From positions 94,392 through 158,391 of the forward strand of contig JAJEFB010000045.1 in NCBI GenBank assembly GCA_022820665.1: a DNA stretch of 64,000 bases. Reading direction: 5' to 3'. The notes beneath the pieces were generated by a model, which had not been told where the DNA came from, did no database searches, and was given only the letters and a program-made list of their open reading frames with translations. This document shows, piece by piece, positions 1-8,813 of the stretch; position 1 is the first letter of the stretch, and each line of letters begins with the position of its first letter. The position numbers and the translations under genes were made by a program. Source of the stretch: Anaerolineae bacterium (GTDB taxonomy: Bacteria; Chloroflexota; Anaerolineae; Aggregatilineales; Phototrophicaceae).

Positions 1-1
1 C

Positions 2-289
2 CATGTTTATGTGCGTTTCCCCCGAACGCTCATGAGCGGAGCCTACAATCAACCTGATTTCTATTATCTCGAAGAAGTGCCGTGGACGATGTATTTCGAC
101 GGTGATATTGCCTTGCACGGCGCTTACTGGCACGACGGGTTCGGCTATCGCAAGAGCCACGGTTGTGTAAACATGACGATTACCGACGCGCATTGGTTGT
201 TCCAATGGGCGGAAGATGAATATGACTTCGCGAACGCGGACTATATCGGCCCGGCAGTCTATGTCTACTCGAGCGGCGAGTACGATTGA
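2..289 (+). CDS. L,D-transpeptidase (YkuD domain), 5'-truncated by window edge
   Basis: Only the last ~95 codons are present; the frame is open to the left edge, so the GTG at 11 is internal. The visible part carries the YkuD signature: a His in ALHGAYWHDG followed by SHGCVNM, which holds the catalytic Cys. Family knowledge: such enzymes make 3-3 peptidoglycan crosslinks or attach proteins to peptidoglycan outside the membrane. The stop lies 18 nt from the stop of the convergent asd gene. The N-terminal signal or LysM region, if any, is outside the window. Confidence 0.88.
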   Translation, partial: HVYVRFPRTLMSGAYNQPDFYYLEEVPWTMYFDGDIALHGAYWHDGFGYRKSHGCVNMTITDAHWLFQWAEDEYDFANADYIGPAVYVYSSGEYD

Positions 290-307
290 GCGTCAATTCG
301 CAGGGGA

Positions 308-1390
308 TCACTTCGCCATAGCGAATTCCGCCAGGGGCGAACCTTGAATGTATCCCTTCACCGCCAGTAGTTCCGCGTTCAAGATACTGCACCCTGCCGC
401 GCCCCGCACCGTGTTATGCGAAAGCGCCGCGAACTTGTAACCCAGTATGGGACATTCCCGCAGGCGGCCGATACTCGTCACCATGCCCTGGCCGGCGTCG
501 CGGTCGCGCCTGGGCTGCGGGCGGTCAATTTGCTCCAGATACTGTAGCGGACTGCTGGGCGCGCTCGGCAGCGAGGGCACAGGCTCCGGTCCTCGAAAAG
601 CCAACCAGTCCCGGATGATCGTCTCGTAATCCGGCGCGTCTTCAAGCTCGACCGAGATATTCACCAAGTGGCCATCAATCACCGGCACGCGCGTACAAGT
701 AGCGCTGACAACCATTTCCAGATCATCAATCGCGTCGTCGCGCAACTTGCCGAGCATCTTGCGCGATTCGATCTCCATCTTGTTCTCGTCGCCAGGTACA
801 TAGGGGATGATATTGTCCAGGATATCCAACGAAGGCACGCCGGGATAGCCCGCCCCGCTAACGGCTTGCTCACTGACCAGGTGCAGGCGACGAATCCCAT
901 ATTTCAAAAGCGGCTTCAAGGACATGACCACCGGCATCACCGTACAGTTGGAGTTGGCCACAAGCGCTCCGCCAGACCAGCCCCTGCGGTAACGCTGTAC
1001 ATCAATCAAGCCAACATGATCCGCATTGACCTCTGGCAACAATAGAGGGACATCCGGCGCCATCCGGTTTATAGATACATTTGTACAAACAACGTGGCCG
1101 GCTTGGGCCAACTCCACTTCGCGCTCTACCGCCGCTTCCTTGGGTAAAGCCGAAAAGACTAATGGAGAATCCAAGGGGTCGTTCAGCGCTTTCACGGTCA
1201 GTTTAGCCACATTACGCGGCGGATTGCCATCAAGCGCCCAGTGAGCGGCTTCGCCGTACGGTCTGCCCGCGCTGCGGCTCGAACCTATGACTTCGCGAAC
1301 CTGAAACCAGGGATGCCGGTCCAGCAGTTGAATGAACCGCTGCCCGACGGCGCCGGTTGCGCCCAGAACCGCTACATCAATTTTCCCCAT
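308..1390 (-). CDS. asd: aspartate-semialdehyde dehydrogenase
   Basis: A protein of 360 aa that reduces aspartyl-4-phosphate to aspartate semialdehyde for Lys, Thr, Met and diaminopimelate synthesis. It has an N-terminal Rossmann motif (GATGAVG, ~10-16), the catalytic Cys in NSNCTV (~149) and the C-terminal dimerisation region. The sequence style resembles the archaeal/yeast-like subfamily more than the E. coli type. I moved the start from the ORF-track position 1501 to the ATG at 1390. The extra 37 residues would overlap pheA, whose stop is at 1405, whereas the internal start begins exactly at the Rossmann strand (MGKIDVAVLG). It lies 14 nt downstream of pheA on the same strand, so the two are probably co-transcribed. 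Confidence 0.93.
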   Translation of the reverse strand: MGKIDVAVLGATGAVGQRFIQLLDRHPWFQVREVIGSSRSAGRPYGEAAHWALDGNPPRNVAKLTVKALNDPLDSPLVFSALPKEAAVEREVELAQAGHVVCTNVSINRMAPDVPLLLPEVNADHVGLIDVQRYRRGWSGGALVANSNCTVMPVVMSLKPLLKYGIRRLHLVSEQAVSGAGYPGVPSLDILDNIIPYVPGDENKMEIESRKMLGKLRDDAIDDLEMVVSATCTRVPVIDGHLVNISVELEDAPDYETIIRDWLAFRGPEPVPSLPSAPSSPLQYLEQIDRPQPRRDRDAGQGMVTSIGRLRECPILGYKFAALSHNTVRGAAGCSILNAELLAVKGYIQGSPLAEFAMAK

Positions 1391-1404
1391 CGTCCAAACC
1401 TGCC

Positions 1405-2238
1405 TCACATGCCTACGGTGCCGGATCGCACAGCGGGATAAGAACCCAGCATTTTTACAAATGATGTCAAGTGCAACAATTGCGTCAATACATCCTGGCA
1501 CTTCGAGTCTTGCCAGTGCCCCTCAAAATCGAGATAAAACAAAGGTTCCCAGGGTCTGTTGCGGCGCGGACGGGATTCCAGCTTGGTCAAGTTCAGATCT
1601 CGCTTGGCGAACTCTCCCAGGCATTGATACAGGGCAGCAGGCTGATTGCGCGTGGCGAAAACGATTGAGGTCTTGTTGTAATCCGAGGGTTCTGGATCGC
1701 CGTGGCCCATCAAAAGGAATCGCGTATAGTTATAAGGCTCGTCCTCGATTTCTTTAGCCACTATCTCCAGACCATAAAGCTCCGCCGCCAATTCCGTCGC
1801 GATTACACCCAAGCCCGGCTGTGGATCATGAGAGAGATCATGCGCCGCGCCTGCCGTATCGTACCATCCCACAGGCTCCAGATTGTAGCGTTTCAGAAAT
1901 CTTTCGCATTGCATCAAGGCTTGCGGGTGGGAGCGAACTTGCTTGATATCATGCAAGGTCGTACCGGTATTCCCCAGCAAAGCGTGGTGGACGTGGAGGA
2001 TCACCTCCGCCTGGATACGCACATCGTGATCGAGCAGCATTTCGTAAGCGCCGCTGACCGAGCCGGCCAAAGCGTTCTCTACCGGCAGCAAGCTGTAATC
2101 AGCTTCACCCGACTGCAATGCGTCAAAGAGGTGATTAAAATCCAGGCAAGGCAGACAATCCACATCGGGACCGAAATGCTGACGCACCGCGATTTCTGAA
2201 TTTGCGCCGGGAATCCCTTGATACGCTACCTTTGGCAT
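1405..2238 (-). CDS. pheA: prephenate dehydratase
   Basis: A monofunctional prephenate dehydratase of 277 aa that converts prephenate to phenylpyruvate in phenylalanine synthesis. The N-terminal catalytic region begins with VAYQGIPGANSE and contains the LPVENALAGSV block and the YTRFLLMG motif with the Thr-Arg-Phe triad typical of the family. From about residue 190 there is an ACT domain, usually the Phe-binding feedback site. No chorismate mutase domain is fused. It is the first gene of a two-gene unit with asd. The 175-bp divergent spacer to hsp20 must hold its promoter. I saw no Phe-rich leader peptide there. Confidence 0.95.
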   Translation of the reverse strand: MPKVAYQGIPGANSEIAVRQHFGPDVDCLPCLDFNHLFDALQSGEADYSLLPVENALAGSVSGAYEMLLDHDVRIQAEVILHVHHALLGNTGTTLHDIKQVRSHPQALMQCERFLKRYNLEPVGWYDTAGAAHDLSHDPQPGLGVIATELAAELYGLEIVAKEIEDEPYNYTRFLLMGHGDPEPSDYNKTSIVFATRNQPAALYQCLGEFAKRDLNLTKLESRPRRNRPWEPLFYLDFEGHWQDSKCQDVLTQLLHLTSFVKMLGSYPAVRSGTVGM

Positions 2239-2351
2239 AAGGTTTCCGCTTCTAAAATCGAGTGCGCCGAATCATATCCGATGACAGTGATTTATGAAAG
2301 ACTTGAAATCGTTCTATGCCGTGACGTATAAATGGCGAGACGCCTTAGGTC

Positions 2352-2382
2352 TTGCGACCGATTTTGCCGAAACTCGTATAAT
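2352..2382 (+). promoter_or_regulatory. sigma70-type promoter for hsp20
   Basis: A perfect TATAAT lies at 2377-2382, 31 nt before the hsp20 start. The best -35 is TTGCGA at 2352-2357 with a 19-bp spacer, longer than ideal. I saw no CIRCE-type inverted repeat beside it. Confidence 0.45.
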
Positions 2383-2413
2383 ATGATGGAAGCCTTTGAT
2401 GCCAGGAGACAAA

Positions 2414-2851
2414 ATGACCGGAGAACAGCGATTCGACCCAATGAAAGAAATACAGAACATTGGCGAGCACATCAGCAAGCAGATTGAAAAAGGTATCCGA
2501 AATGTCACAAGCGGGCCAGAGCAGCTCGCGCTTGATATGTACGAGGCGGAGGATCAACTTGTCATCCGCACGGCGGCCATTGATGGCTTGCTCAAGGAAA
2601 GCATTGAGATCAGCCTCGAAAGCAACGTGCTGACGATCTCGCTGCAAACGGAAGCCGAATCTACGCCAACAACAGCGCGCTATTTCCTGCAGGAGCGACG
2701 CTTTGGCCACGTCAGTCGTTCGGTCGAACTGTCAATACCTGTCAAGGGAAACGAAGCGCGGGCAAAAGTGGAGAACGGCAATCGCCTTGTCGTGACCATG
2801 CCGGTGGATGACAGTCTTTACGGCAATATTACCGTGACCCCGGTTGAATAA
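2414..2851 (+). CDS. small heat shock protein, Hsp20/alpha-crystallin family
   Basis: A protein of 145 aa with an alpha-crystallin domain from about residue 38 to the end. The segment LVIRTAAIDGLLKESIEISL and the closing strands (GNRLVVTMPV) are typical. Such proteins are ATP-independent holdases that bind unfolding proteins in the cytoplasm. The C-terminal I-x-I type anchor appears as NITVTPVE. I chose the ATG at 2414 because AGGAG sits 5 nt upstream; the TTG/ATG at 2396-2399 have no ribosome site. It is a single-gene unit between divergent pheA and a convergent neighbour. Confidence 0.88.
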   Translation: MTGEQRFDPMKEIQNIGEHISKQIEKGIRNVTSGPEQLALDMYEAEDQLVIRTAAIDGLLKESIEISLESNVLTISLQTEAESTPTTARYFLQERRFGHVSRSVELSIPVKGNEARAKVENGNRLVVTMPVDDSLYGNITVTPVE

Positions 2852-2900
2852 GCGCGGTCCTCGCGACTAGACTATCTTTGGCCGCGGCATCCATGCGCAT

Positions 2901-3941
2901 TCAATTGTCCAGATGGCTTAGCCTGGCGAACTCTAATTGCTTGTCGAACTTGTCTAGCAAGGTTTTCTTCGGCTCGTCTTCCAGGAATGACAGTTGAATC
3001 GATCTTCGAGCCAGGTCGACGACATCCGTAAGGTCCAACCCGCATTGCTCGACCGCCATAACGTATTCATCCACAAGAGAGCTCCGGTAAAGTCTTGGCA
3101 TGCCCGAGGCCAAAAGCACTTGAACGTTATTGTCCACAAGCGTTCGCAGAGGATAAGCGGAGACATCGTCGACCAAGCCGCGCCGCAGCGCGCGACTTAT
3201 GGAAACAACAATGGGAGTGCCGGAGTCGGCAAGACTGTTGATCATGTTCGGATGACCGTGGATACCCCAGGTTTCGGTAAGCCGGTGCGGTTCAAGCTCC
3301 TCCAATGCTGACGTCAACCCATCGACGCCCATGCTGCTGCCGGCTTGCGCTACGGTAAAGATGCCCTTCTTGCGAGCGGTTGCGAATGCGCGTTTGAACT
3401 GGCCCACCGGTTGCGCGTCCTCTTCCCCAATCAACCCGAGAGCAACCACGTTTCCACTCTTCGCCGTAGCGCCAGTCGCCCAGCGCGCCACGTCATCGCC
3501 GACTCGTGGGTTGTCCCGTGGAATGCAAAGGATCCAGGACATGTCGACGCCCCAACCCCGCAACGCGCGATCTCGACCGTCGTTGAGCGCGTTGATAAAC
3601 ACATCAATGCTCATCGAAGATTGCTGCATGAATTCCGATGGCGTGACAGCTATTTCAGCATAGCTGACCCCGGCCTTGGAAAGCCCGACGCCGATATCAT
3701 ATACGACCCGGGCAATATCCTCTGGATATCTCACCCAACTTCCGGCGACGGCGGCCAGTTCATCGACGCGCTGATAATCGGGATTGACCAGCATATCCGT
3801 CCAGTATGCAAAATCATCACTCTCTGCGGGAACGCCATTTTGGCGCGCGATCATCAGCAAACCTTCGTCAACGAAGGCGCCGGTCAATTGCAAGTTAAGA
3901 TCCACTTTTGGGATTGCGGCAAAGAATTCGCGTAAGCCCAT
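2901..3941 (-). CDS. adenosine-deaminase-like protein lacking the zinc site (probable pseudoenzyme)
   Basis: A protein of 346 aa whose length and motif order match the adenosine/AMP deaminase amidohydrolase fold. The metal-binding residues are changed. The N-terminal HxH of PKVELHxHLDG reads PKVDLNLQLTG (N16, Q18). The HAGE block reads QAGS. The TDDP block near the C-terminus reads SGMP. So the three zinc His, the zinc Asp and the catalytic Glu all appear missing, while the His of the RIGHG block may survive as GIHGH. The reading frame is intact and begins after a GAGGA site, so this is not a decayed gene. It lies 87 nt downstream of pyrG on the same strand. A binding or regulatory role is possible; I do not assign deaminase activity. 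Confidence 0.75.
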   Translation of the reverse strand: MGLREFFAAIPKVDLNLQLTGAFVDEGLLMIARQNGVPAESDDFAYWTDMLVNPDYQRVDELAAVAGSWVRYPEDIARVVYDIGVGLSKAGVSYAEIAVTPSEFMQQSSMSIDVFINALNDGRDRALRGWGVDMSWILCIPRDNPRVGDDVARWATGATAKSGNVVALGLIGEEDAQPVGQFKRAFATARKKGIFTVAQAGSSMGVDGLTSALEELEPHRLTETWGIHGHPNMINSLADSGTPIVVSISRALRRGLVDDVSAYPLRTLVDNNVQVLLASGMPRLYRSSLVDEYVMAVEQCGLDLTDVVDLARRSIQLSFLEDEPKKTLLDKFDKQLEFARLSHLDN

Positions 3942-4028
3942 ATCACATTCCTCGTAAACGAATTACCAGCCGGACCAAGAATCGACGAAGCCCGAGGCAA
4001 ACAGGGATGCGCCATGCTCCTTGGGGGC

Positions 4029-5687
4029 TCATTCTGCCGATTCCATGCCGGAACGCATCGCGCTCGCCATACTCGCTTTGGCATCGCGAAAGGCTGCGGA
4101 AGCGCCTACGAAAGCCGAAAACAGCGGATGAGGTCGATTTGGCCGACTGAGAAATTCCGGATGGAACTGAGTTCCCAGCATGAATGGATGGTCCTGCAGT
4201 TCAGAGATTTCTACAAGTACGTTATCCGGGCTCAAACCGCTGAAGCTGACGCCGTTCTTGGCAAAAAGATCTCTGTAAGCATTATTGAACTCAAAGCGAT
4301 GACGATGACGTTCCATGACATCCTTGACGCCATAGGCTTGCGCTGCGAGCGAGTTAGGGACCAGTACACAGGGATATTCTCCCAGCCTCATCGTACCGCC
4401 CAAATCGGTGATCGCGCGCTGCTCGAGCATAAGATCAATGATTGGATGTGGCGTGCTCACGTCGAATTCGGAGCTGTTGGCATCTTCCAACCCGAGTACA
4501 TTACGGGCAAACTCTATGCACATGACTTGCATGCCCAGACATAATCCCAGATACGGCACATTGTTCTCCCGCGCGAACTTGGCCGCGACGATTTTGCCCT
4601 CAATGCCCCGATAACCAAAACCGCCGGGGACCACAACGCCGTCGAGGTCCCCCAGCTTGTCCCGATCTTTGCCTTTTTCCAAGTCGCCAGAATGGATCCA
4701 AACGACCTCGACATCCTGATCCTTTTGAATCGCCGCGTGAACGATCGACTCCTTCACCGACATATAGGCGTCATGAAGCTCCACATATTTGCCCACGATT
4801 CCGATGCGCAGCTTGTCTTTTGCCGACCGAAAGCGCCTTACCAGTTGGCGCCATTCCCCCAAATCCGGCGACGAAGCTTCGATCTTGAAACGGTCGAGAA
4901 TGTAATCGGCCAAACCCGTCTCTTCAATCAGCAAAGGTACGGCATAGATGTTGTCCGCGGTTTCCAAGGGAATGACGGCGTCCTCGTCAACATCGCAAAA
5001 AAGGGCAATCTTGTTGACGATATCATGGTTGACCGGGTGATCGGTCCGAGCGATGATCACATCTGGCTGGATACCTATTCCGCGCAGTTCACGAACGCTA
5101 TGTTGAGTTGGTTTGGTCTTTAGTTCATCGGTAGCGCCGATGTGCGGCAAGAACGTGACGTGAACATACAATGCCTCGCTGCGTTTGAGTTCCGTCCGCA
5201 ATTGACGCAGCGCTTCGAGAAAGGGCAAGCCTTCGATGTCGCCGGCCGTCCCGCCCACTTCGACGATGACAACATCGGCGCCGCTGCGCTGGCCCACCAA
5301 TTTCATGCAGCGTTTGATCTCGTTGGTTATATGGGGAACAACCTGTATCGTGCCGCCGAGGTAATCTCCCTTCCGCTCTTTTTCGATTACCGTTAGGTAG
5401 ACTTGCCCAGCCGTGACATTTGACAGCCGGCTGACATTTTCGTCGACGAAGCGCTCATAGTGTCCCAAGTCAAGGTCGGTTTCGGCGCCGTCAGCGGTGA
5501 CAAAAACCTCTCCATGCTGGTAAGGGCTCATTGTCCCCGGGTCAACATTGAGATAAGGATCCAGTTTTTGGATCGTAACTTTCAAGCCGCGCGCCTTTAG
5601 AATGCGGCCAATCGCCGCGACAGTCAGCCCCTTGCCAACTGAACTTACGACACCGCCCGTACAGAATATGTATTTGGGCTTTACCAT
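4029..5687 (-). CDS. pyrG: CTP synthase
   Basis: A protein of 552 aa that makes CTP from UTP, ATP and glutamine. The N-terminal synthetase half starts with KYIFCTGGVVSSVGKG (nucleotide-binding loop) and contains LDPYLNVDPGTMSPYQHGEV. The C-terminal class I glutamine amidotransferase has the nucleophile Cys in GLCLGMQ and the His/Glu pair in GTQFHPE. The start is set at 5687, not 5726, because GGGGAG lies about 7 nt upstream and family members begin with M-x-K-YIF. It precedes the deaminase-like gene in a likely two-gene transcript. Confidence 0.96.
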   Translation of the reverse strand: MVKPKYIFCTGGVVSSVGKGLTVAAIGRILKARGLKVTIQKLDPYLNVDPGTMSPYQHGEVFVTADGAETDLDLGHYERFVDENVSRLSNVTAGQVYLTVIEKERKGDYLGGTIQVVPHITNEIKRCMKLVGQRSGADVVIVEVGGTAGDIEGLPFLEALRQLRTELKRSEALYVHVTFLPHIGATDELKTKPTQHSVRELRGIGIQPDVIIARTDHPVNHDIVNKIALFCDVDEDAVIPLETADNIYAVPLLIEETGLADYILDRFKIEASSPDLGEWRQLVRRFRSAKDKLRIGIVGKYVELHDAYMSVKESIVHAAIQKDQDVEVVWIHSGDLEKGKDRDKLGDLDGVVVPGGFGYRGIEGKIVAAKFARENNVPYLGLCLGMQVMCIEFARNVLGLEDANSSEFDVSTPHPIIDLMLEQRAITDLGGTMRLGEYPCVLVPNSLAAQAYGVKDVMERHRHRFEFNNAYRDLFAKNGVSFSGLSPDNVLVEISELQDHPFMLGTQFHPEFLSRPNRPHPLFSAFVGASAAFRDAKASMASAMRSGMESAE

Positions 5688-5800
5688 CTCGCTTCTCCCC
5701 TTTGACCCCATTCTCTTGTCGCGCATAAGCTCGCCAATGAGCTATCAATTCACGTTTCGCTACCTGCAAACGGTATCCGTCCGACACCGCAACAGGAAAT

Positions 5801-6172
5801 CTAAATGATTTTTGCCAAGTCCGACGCCGCTCGGCGCATATCCAACAGCAGCAGTCCCAATTTGGCTTCGTCGTTAACGACCGATGTCAGCACGGCTTCG
5901 TCGTTGACAGACATCATAAGCACAAACCCGGAATCGCCCTTGATCATGAGATGATCCAGGCTGCCGCGTCCCAACTCCGTCGCGATTCGCTCGCCCAAGC
6001 CCACCATTGCCGCGCTCATCGCGGACAAGCGCTCATCGTTTACATCATTCGGCATAAACGATCCCATAGTGACGCCCTCGACGCTGACAACCGCGATCGC
6101 TTCCAGTTCGGGGTTCATGGCATGCACTTGGCGCAGGCGCGCAAGCAAGGCATCCGCCTGCAATTGCTCCAT
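5801..6172 (-). CDS. roadblock/LC7 domain protein
   Basis: A single-domain protein of 123 aa. The pattern LEAIAVVSVEGVTMGS, the central helix with LGERIATELGRG and the strand FVLMMSVNDEAVL are typical of the Roadblock/LC7 (MglB-like) fold. Family knowledge: these dimerise and often regulate small Ras-like GTPases of the MglA type. No GTPase gene is adjacent, so the partner is unknown. The ATG at 6172 follows GGGAGCGGGGTG; the ORF-track start at 6202 is possible but its SD is more distant. It is transcribed from its own promoter and ends 113 nt before the pyrG start. Confidence 0.82.
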   Translation of the reverse strand: MEQLQADALLARLRQVHAMNPELEAIAVVSVEGVTMGSFMPNDVNDERLSAMSAAMVGLGERIATELGRGSLDHLMIKGDSGFVLMMSVNDEAVLTSVVNDEAKLGLLLLDMRRAASDLAKII

Positions 6173-6321
6173 CACCCCGCTCCCTTCATTCTCAACAGCC
6201 ACTCCTCAACGGCTCTCCCAAATGCGAAATAAACGCCGTTTTGTGGCGCCAAGCGCACGATCAACTTTGAAGCGACAAACGTGGAATGGCAGATTTGCCA
6301 TATAGCATATTGCCATGTTTA

Positions 6322-6349
6322 ATTATACTAGACGTGGCGCAAAGGGCAA
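6322..6349 (-). promoter_or_regulatory. promoter for the roadblock gene
   Basis: On the minus strand TTGCCC (6349-6344), a 16-bp spacer and a perfect TATAAT (6327-6322). The sequence around it (TTAATTATACTAGA on the plus strand, then a GGGCGG-rich stretch) closely resembles the gyrB promoter region at 63713-63757. Confidence 0.5.
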
Positions 6350-6454
6350 GCTGGGCGGCTGGCATTTTCCAGTCGTTGGCCACAGTTAGAACGCAATTGT
6401 CAACAGATATCGCAACCTGTAAACGGCTATCGACACGCGAATGGAACGGTATCA

Positions 6455-7453
6455 ATGAGTGAACAGTACGAAGGGACCCGGGTCGCCCGACAGACTACGC
6501 AAACCACGACGCCGGTACAAGAAATTGCCGAACGCATCGCCAGCGCTGTCGGGCAAGTAATCATGGGTAAGGGCAACGAGATCCGGCTCACCATACTCGG
6601 TCTGCTTTGTCGTGGCCATATCTTGCTCGAAGACATCCCCGGCGTGGGCAAAACCATGATGGCGAAGTCCCTCGCTCGCGCGGTCGGTTGTACCTTTAAC
6701 CGTATTCAGTTTACTCCGGATATGCTCCCTTCGGACATTACAGGCGTCTCAATTTTCAACCCGAAATCGCGCGAATTTGAGTTTCGACCCGGACCGATCA
6801 TGGCGCAGATTGTGCTCGCCGACGAGATAAACCGCGCCACGCCGAAAACGCAGTCCGCCCTGTTGGAAGCGATGGAAGAAGGCCAGATGACGGTCGACGG
6901 GGTTACCTATCGACTGAGCAATCCCTTTCTGATAATGGCTACCCAGAACCCGATCGAATACGAAGGCACGTTTCCCCTGCCCGAAGCGCAACTGGATCGC
7001 TTTCTTATTCGCATCCAGATGGGCTATCCGCAGCCGCAAGAAGAACTGAAGATCTTATCCGCGCAACAATACCAGCATCCCATTAACAATCTCCAGCAGG
7101 TGGTCAGCTTGCAAGAGTTGCTTTCTGTCCAGCAATTGATCAAAGATGTTTATGTCGCCAAAGAGGTGAAGCAGTATGTCGTAAACTTGATCACCGCTTC
7201 GCGCCGTCACCCCGATGTCTATCTCGGCAGCAGTCCGCGCGGTTCATTGGCGCTTTTCCGTACCGCTCAGGCTCGCGCCGCCATGACGGGCCGCGAATAC
7301 GTTATCCCGGACGATGTCAAAGCCCTGGCTGAAGTCACGCTGGCGCATCGTATTATCGTTGGTCCGGCCGCGCGCATCAAAAACATCACCTCGCGAACTA
7401 TCGTGCAAGACATCTTGCAGACGACGCCAGTGCCCGGCGCATCCGTGCGCTAA
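6455..7453 (+). CDS. MoxR-family AAA+ ATPase
   Basis: A protein of 332 aa with Walker A GVGKT (~63-67), Walker [10 protein letters not shown] (~120-127), the family segment [15 protein letters not shown] and sensor region [14 protein letters not shown]. MoxR ATPases act as chaperone-like factors, usually together with a DUF58 protein, in maturing or activating protein complexes. The next gene is a DUF58 protein starting 6 nt later, which fits the classic pair. A transglutaminase-like third partner, common in such operons, is absent. Confidence 0.92.
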   Translation: MSEQYEGTRVARQTTQTTTPVQEIAERIASAVGQVIMGKGNEIRLTILGLLCRGHILLEDIPGVGKTMMAKSLARAVGCTFNRIQFTPDMLPSDITGVSIFNPKSREFEFRPGPIMAQIVLADEINRATPKTQSALLEAMEEGQMTVDGVTYRLSNPFLIMATQNPIEYEGTFPLPEAQLDRFLIRIQMGYPQPQEELKILSAQQYQHPINNLQQVVSLQELLSVQQLIKDVYVAKEVKQYVVNLITASRRHPDVYLGSSPRGSLALFRTAQARAAMTGREYVIPDDVKALAEVTLAHRIIVGPAARIKNITSRTIVQDILQTTPVPGASVR

Positions 7454-7459
7454 GCTCCT

Positions 7460-8713
7460 ATGCCAAACCGACGCAACATTCTCTATATCTTGATGATCAT
7501 CAGCTTGCTGACCGGTTTGTTCACTGGTAGTCCGCAGTTGTTCAATTTGACCTACCTGATCGCAGCGGTGCTCCTGCTATCGCTTGCATGGACCTGGATT
7601 ACCCTGCGCGGGATCGCCCTGCAGCGGACGACGCGCACGCGACGATCCCAGGTGGGCCGAATGTTTCGCGAGTCATTCAGCGTGCGCAAAACCGGAATCT
7701 TGCCGAAACTCTGGCTGGAAATACACGATCATTCCAGCCTGCCCGGTCACCATGCCAGCCACGTTGTGCCTTCCCTCCTTGGGGGCAAAGAATACCGATG
7801 GGACGTCGAGACAATCTGCGCCGTGCGCGGCGAGTTTCAGCTTGGTCCGCTGACCGTGATTAGCAGCGATCCTTTTGGTTTCTTCCGTTCTCCGCGGCGG
7901 GTCAGCGCGACCGAGAAGCTGATCGTCTACCCGATGACCGTCGATCTCAACAAGGTGGTTTTGCCAATAGGCTTTTTATCTGGCGGCGATGCGCAGAGGC
8001 AGCTTACGCACGAGATCACCACCAACGCCAGCAGCATCCGCGACTACGTCCCCGGCGACAGTATGAATCGTATACATTGGCGCTCCACCGCTCGCACCGG
8101 CAATATCATGGTCAAGGAATTTGAACTGGATCCGCTGGTGGACATTTGGCTGTTTAGCGATTTCTCTTCCGACTCTTTGTACGAAGCGCAAGGATTGCGG
8201 CGCGCAGCCCAAGGCGGGCACGTCGTTTCGGATCGATACCGGATTCCGCCATCGACCGAAGAATACGGCGTCGTCATTGCGGCCTCCCTGGCCAAGTATT
8301 TCATCGAGAGCGAGCGCGTTGTGGGATACGCGGCTTACACGCCCTTCCGGCAGGTTTTCCAGCCCGATCGCGGCAACCGTCAATTGACAAGGATCTTTCA
8401 AGCGCTGGCGGTTGCGCGCAGCACGTCGAGCCATACTTTGGGCCAAACGCTTTCGCTGGAGACGCCGCATTTCACGCGTGGCACGACACTCATGATAATC
8501 ACATCATCATTGGACGAGGAGTGGATTGCCGAGGCGCAAATCATGATCAGGCGCGGTGTCCGCCCCATCTGTGTCTTCATGGATCCACAGACATTCGATC
8601 CTCGGCAGGATTCGGGCGAAATTCGTGGGATGCTGCAACTGGCGAAGATTCCTACACTCATTGTCGGCAAGGGCGACGACTTGACAGTTGCCTTGGAACA
8701 ACGTCCAATTTAA
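7460..8713 (+). CDS. DUF58 membrane-anchored protein
   Basis: A protein of 417 aa. Two hydrophobic segments occupy the first ~55 residues (ILYILMIISLLTGLF and LTYLIAAVLLLSLAW), then a long soluble part. The DUF58 signature is present as RDYVPGD followed by HWRSTARTG and KEFE. DUF58 domains resemble von Willebrand factor A folds and work with MoxR ATPases. It is encoded 6 nt after moxR, so the two are surely co-transcribed. The exact substrate is unknown. Confidence 0.88.
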   Translation: MPNRRNILYILMIISLLTGLFTGSPQLFNLTYLIAAVLLLSLAWTWITLRGIALQRTTRTRRSQVGRMFRESFSVRKTGILPKLWLEIHDHSSLPGHHASHVVPSLLGGKEYRWDVETICAVRGEFQLGPLTVISSDPFGFFRSPRRVSATEKLIVYPMTVDLNKVVLPIGFLSGGDAQRQLTHEITTNASSIRDYVPGDSMNRIHWRSTARTGNIMVKEFELDPLVDIWLFSDFSSDSLYEAQGLRRAAQGGHVVSDRYRIPPSTEEYGVVIAASLAKYFIESERVVGYAAYTPFRQVFQPDRGNRQLTRIFQALAVARSTSSHTLGQTLSLETPHFTRGTTLMIITSSLDEEWIAEAQIMIRRGVRPICVFMDPQTFDPRQDSGEIRGMLQLAKIPTLIVGKGDDLTVALEQRPI

Positions 8714-8813
8714 GAGACTATCAGTGCTCGATCACAGTTCATAATGGAATCGATTCAGACAAAGCGGTTGCGATTGTCATCTAAAAAAGCGAAGGAATGC
8801 GAAAGTTGAGAAT

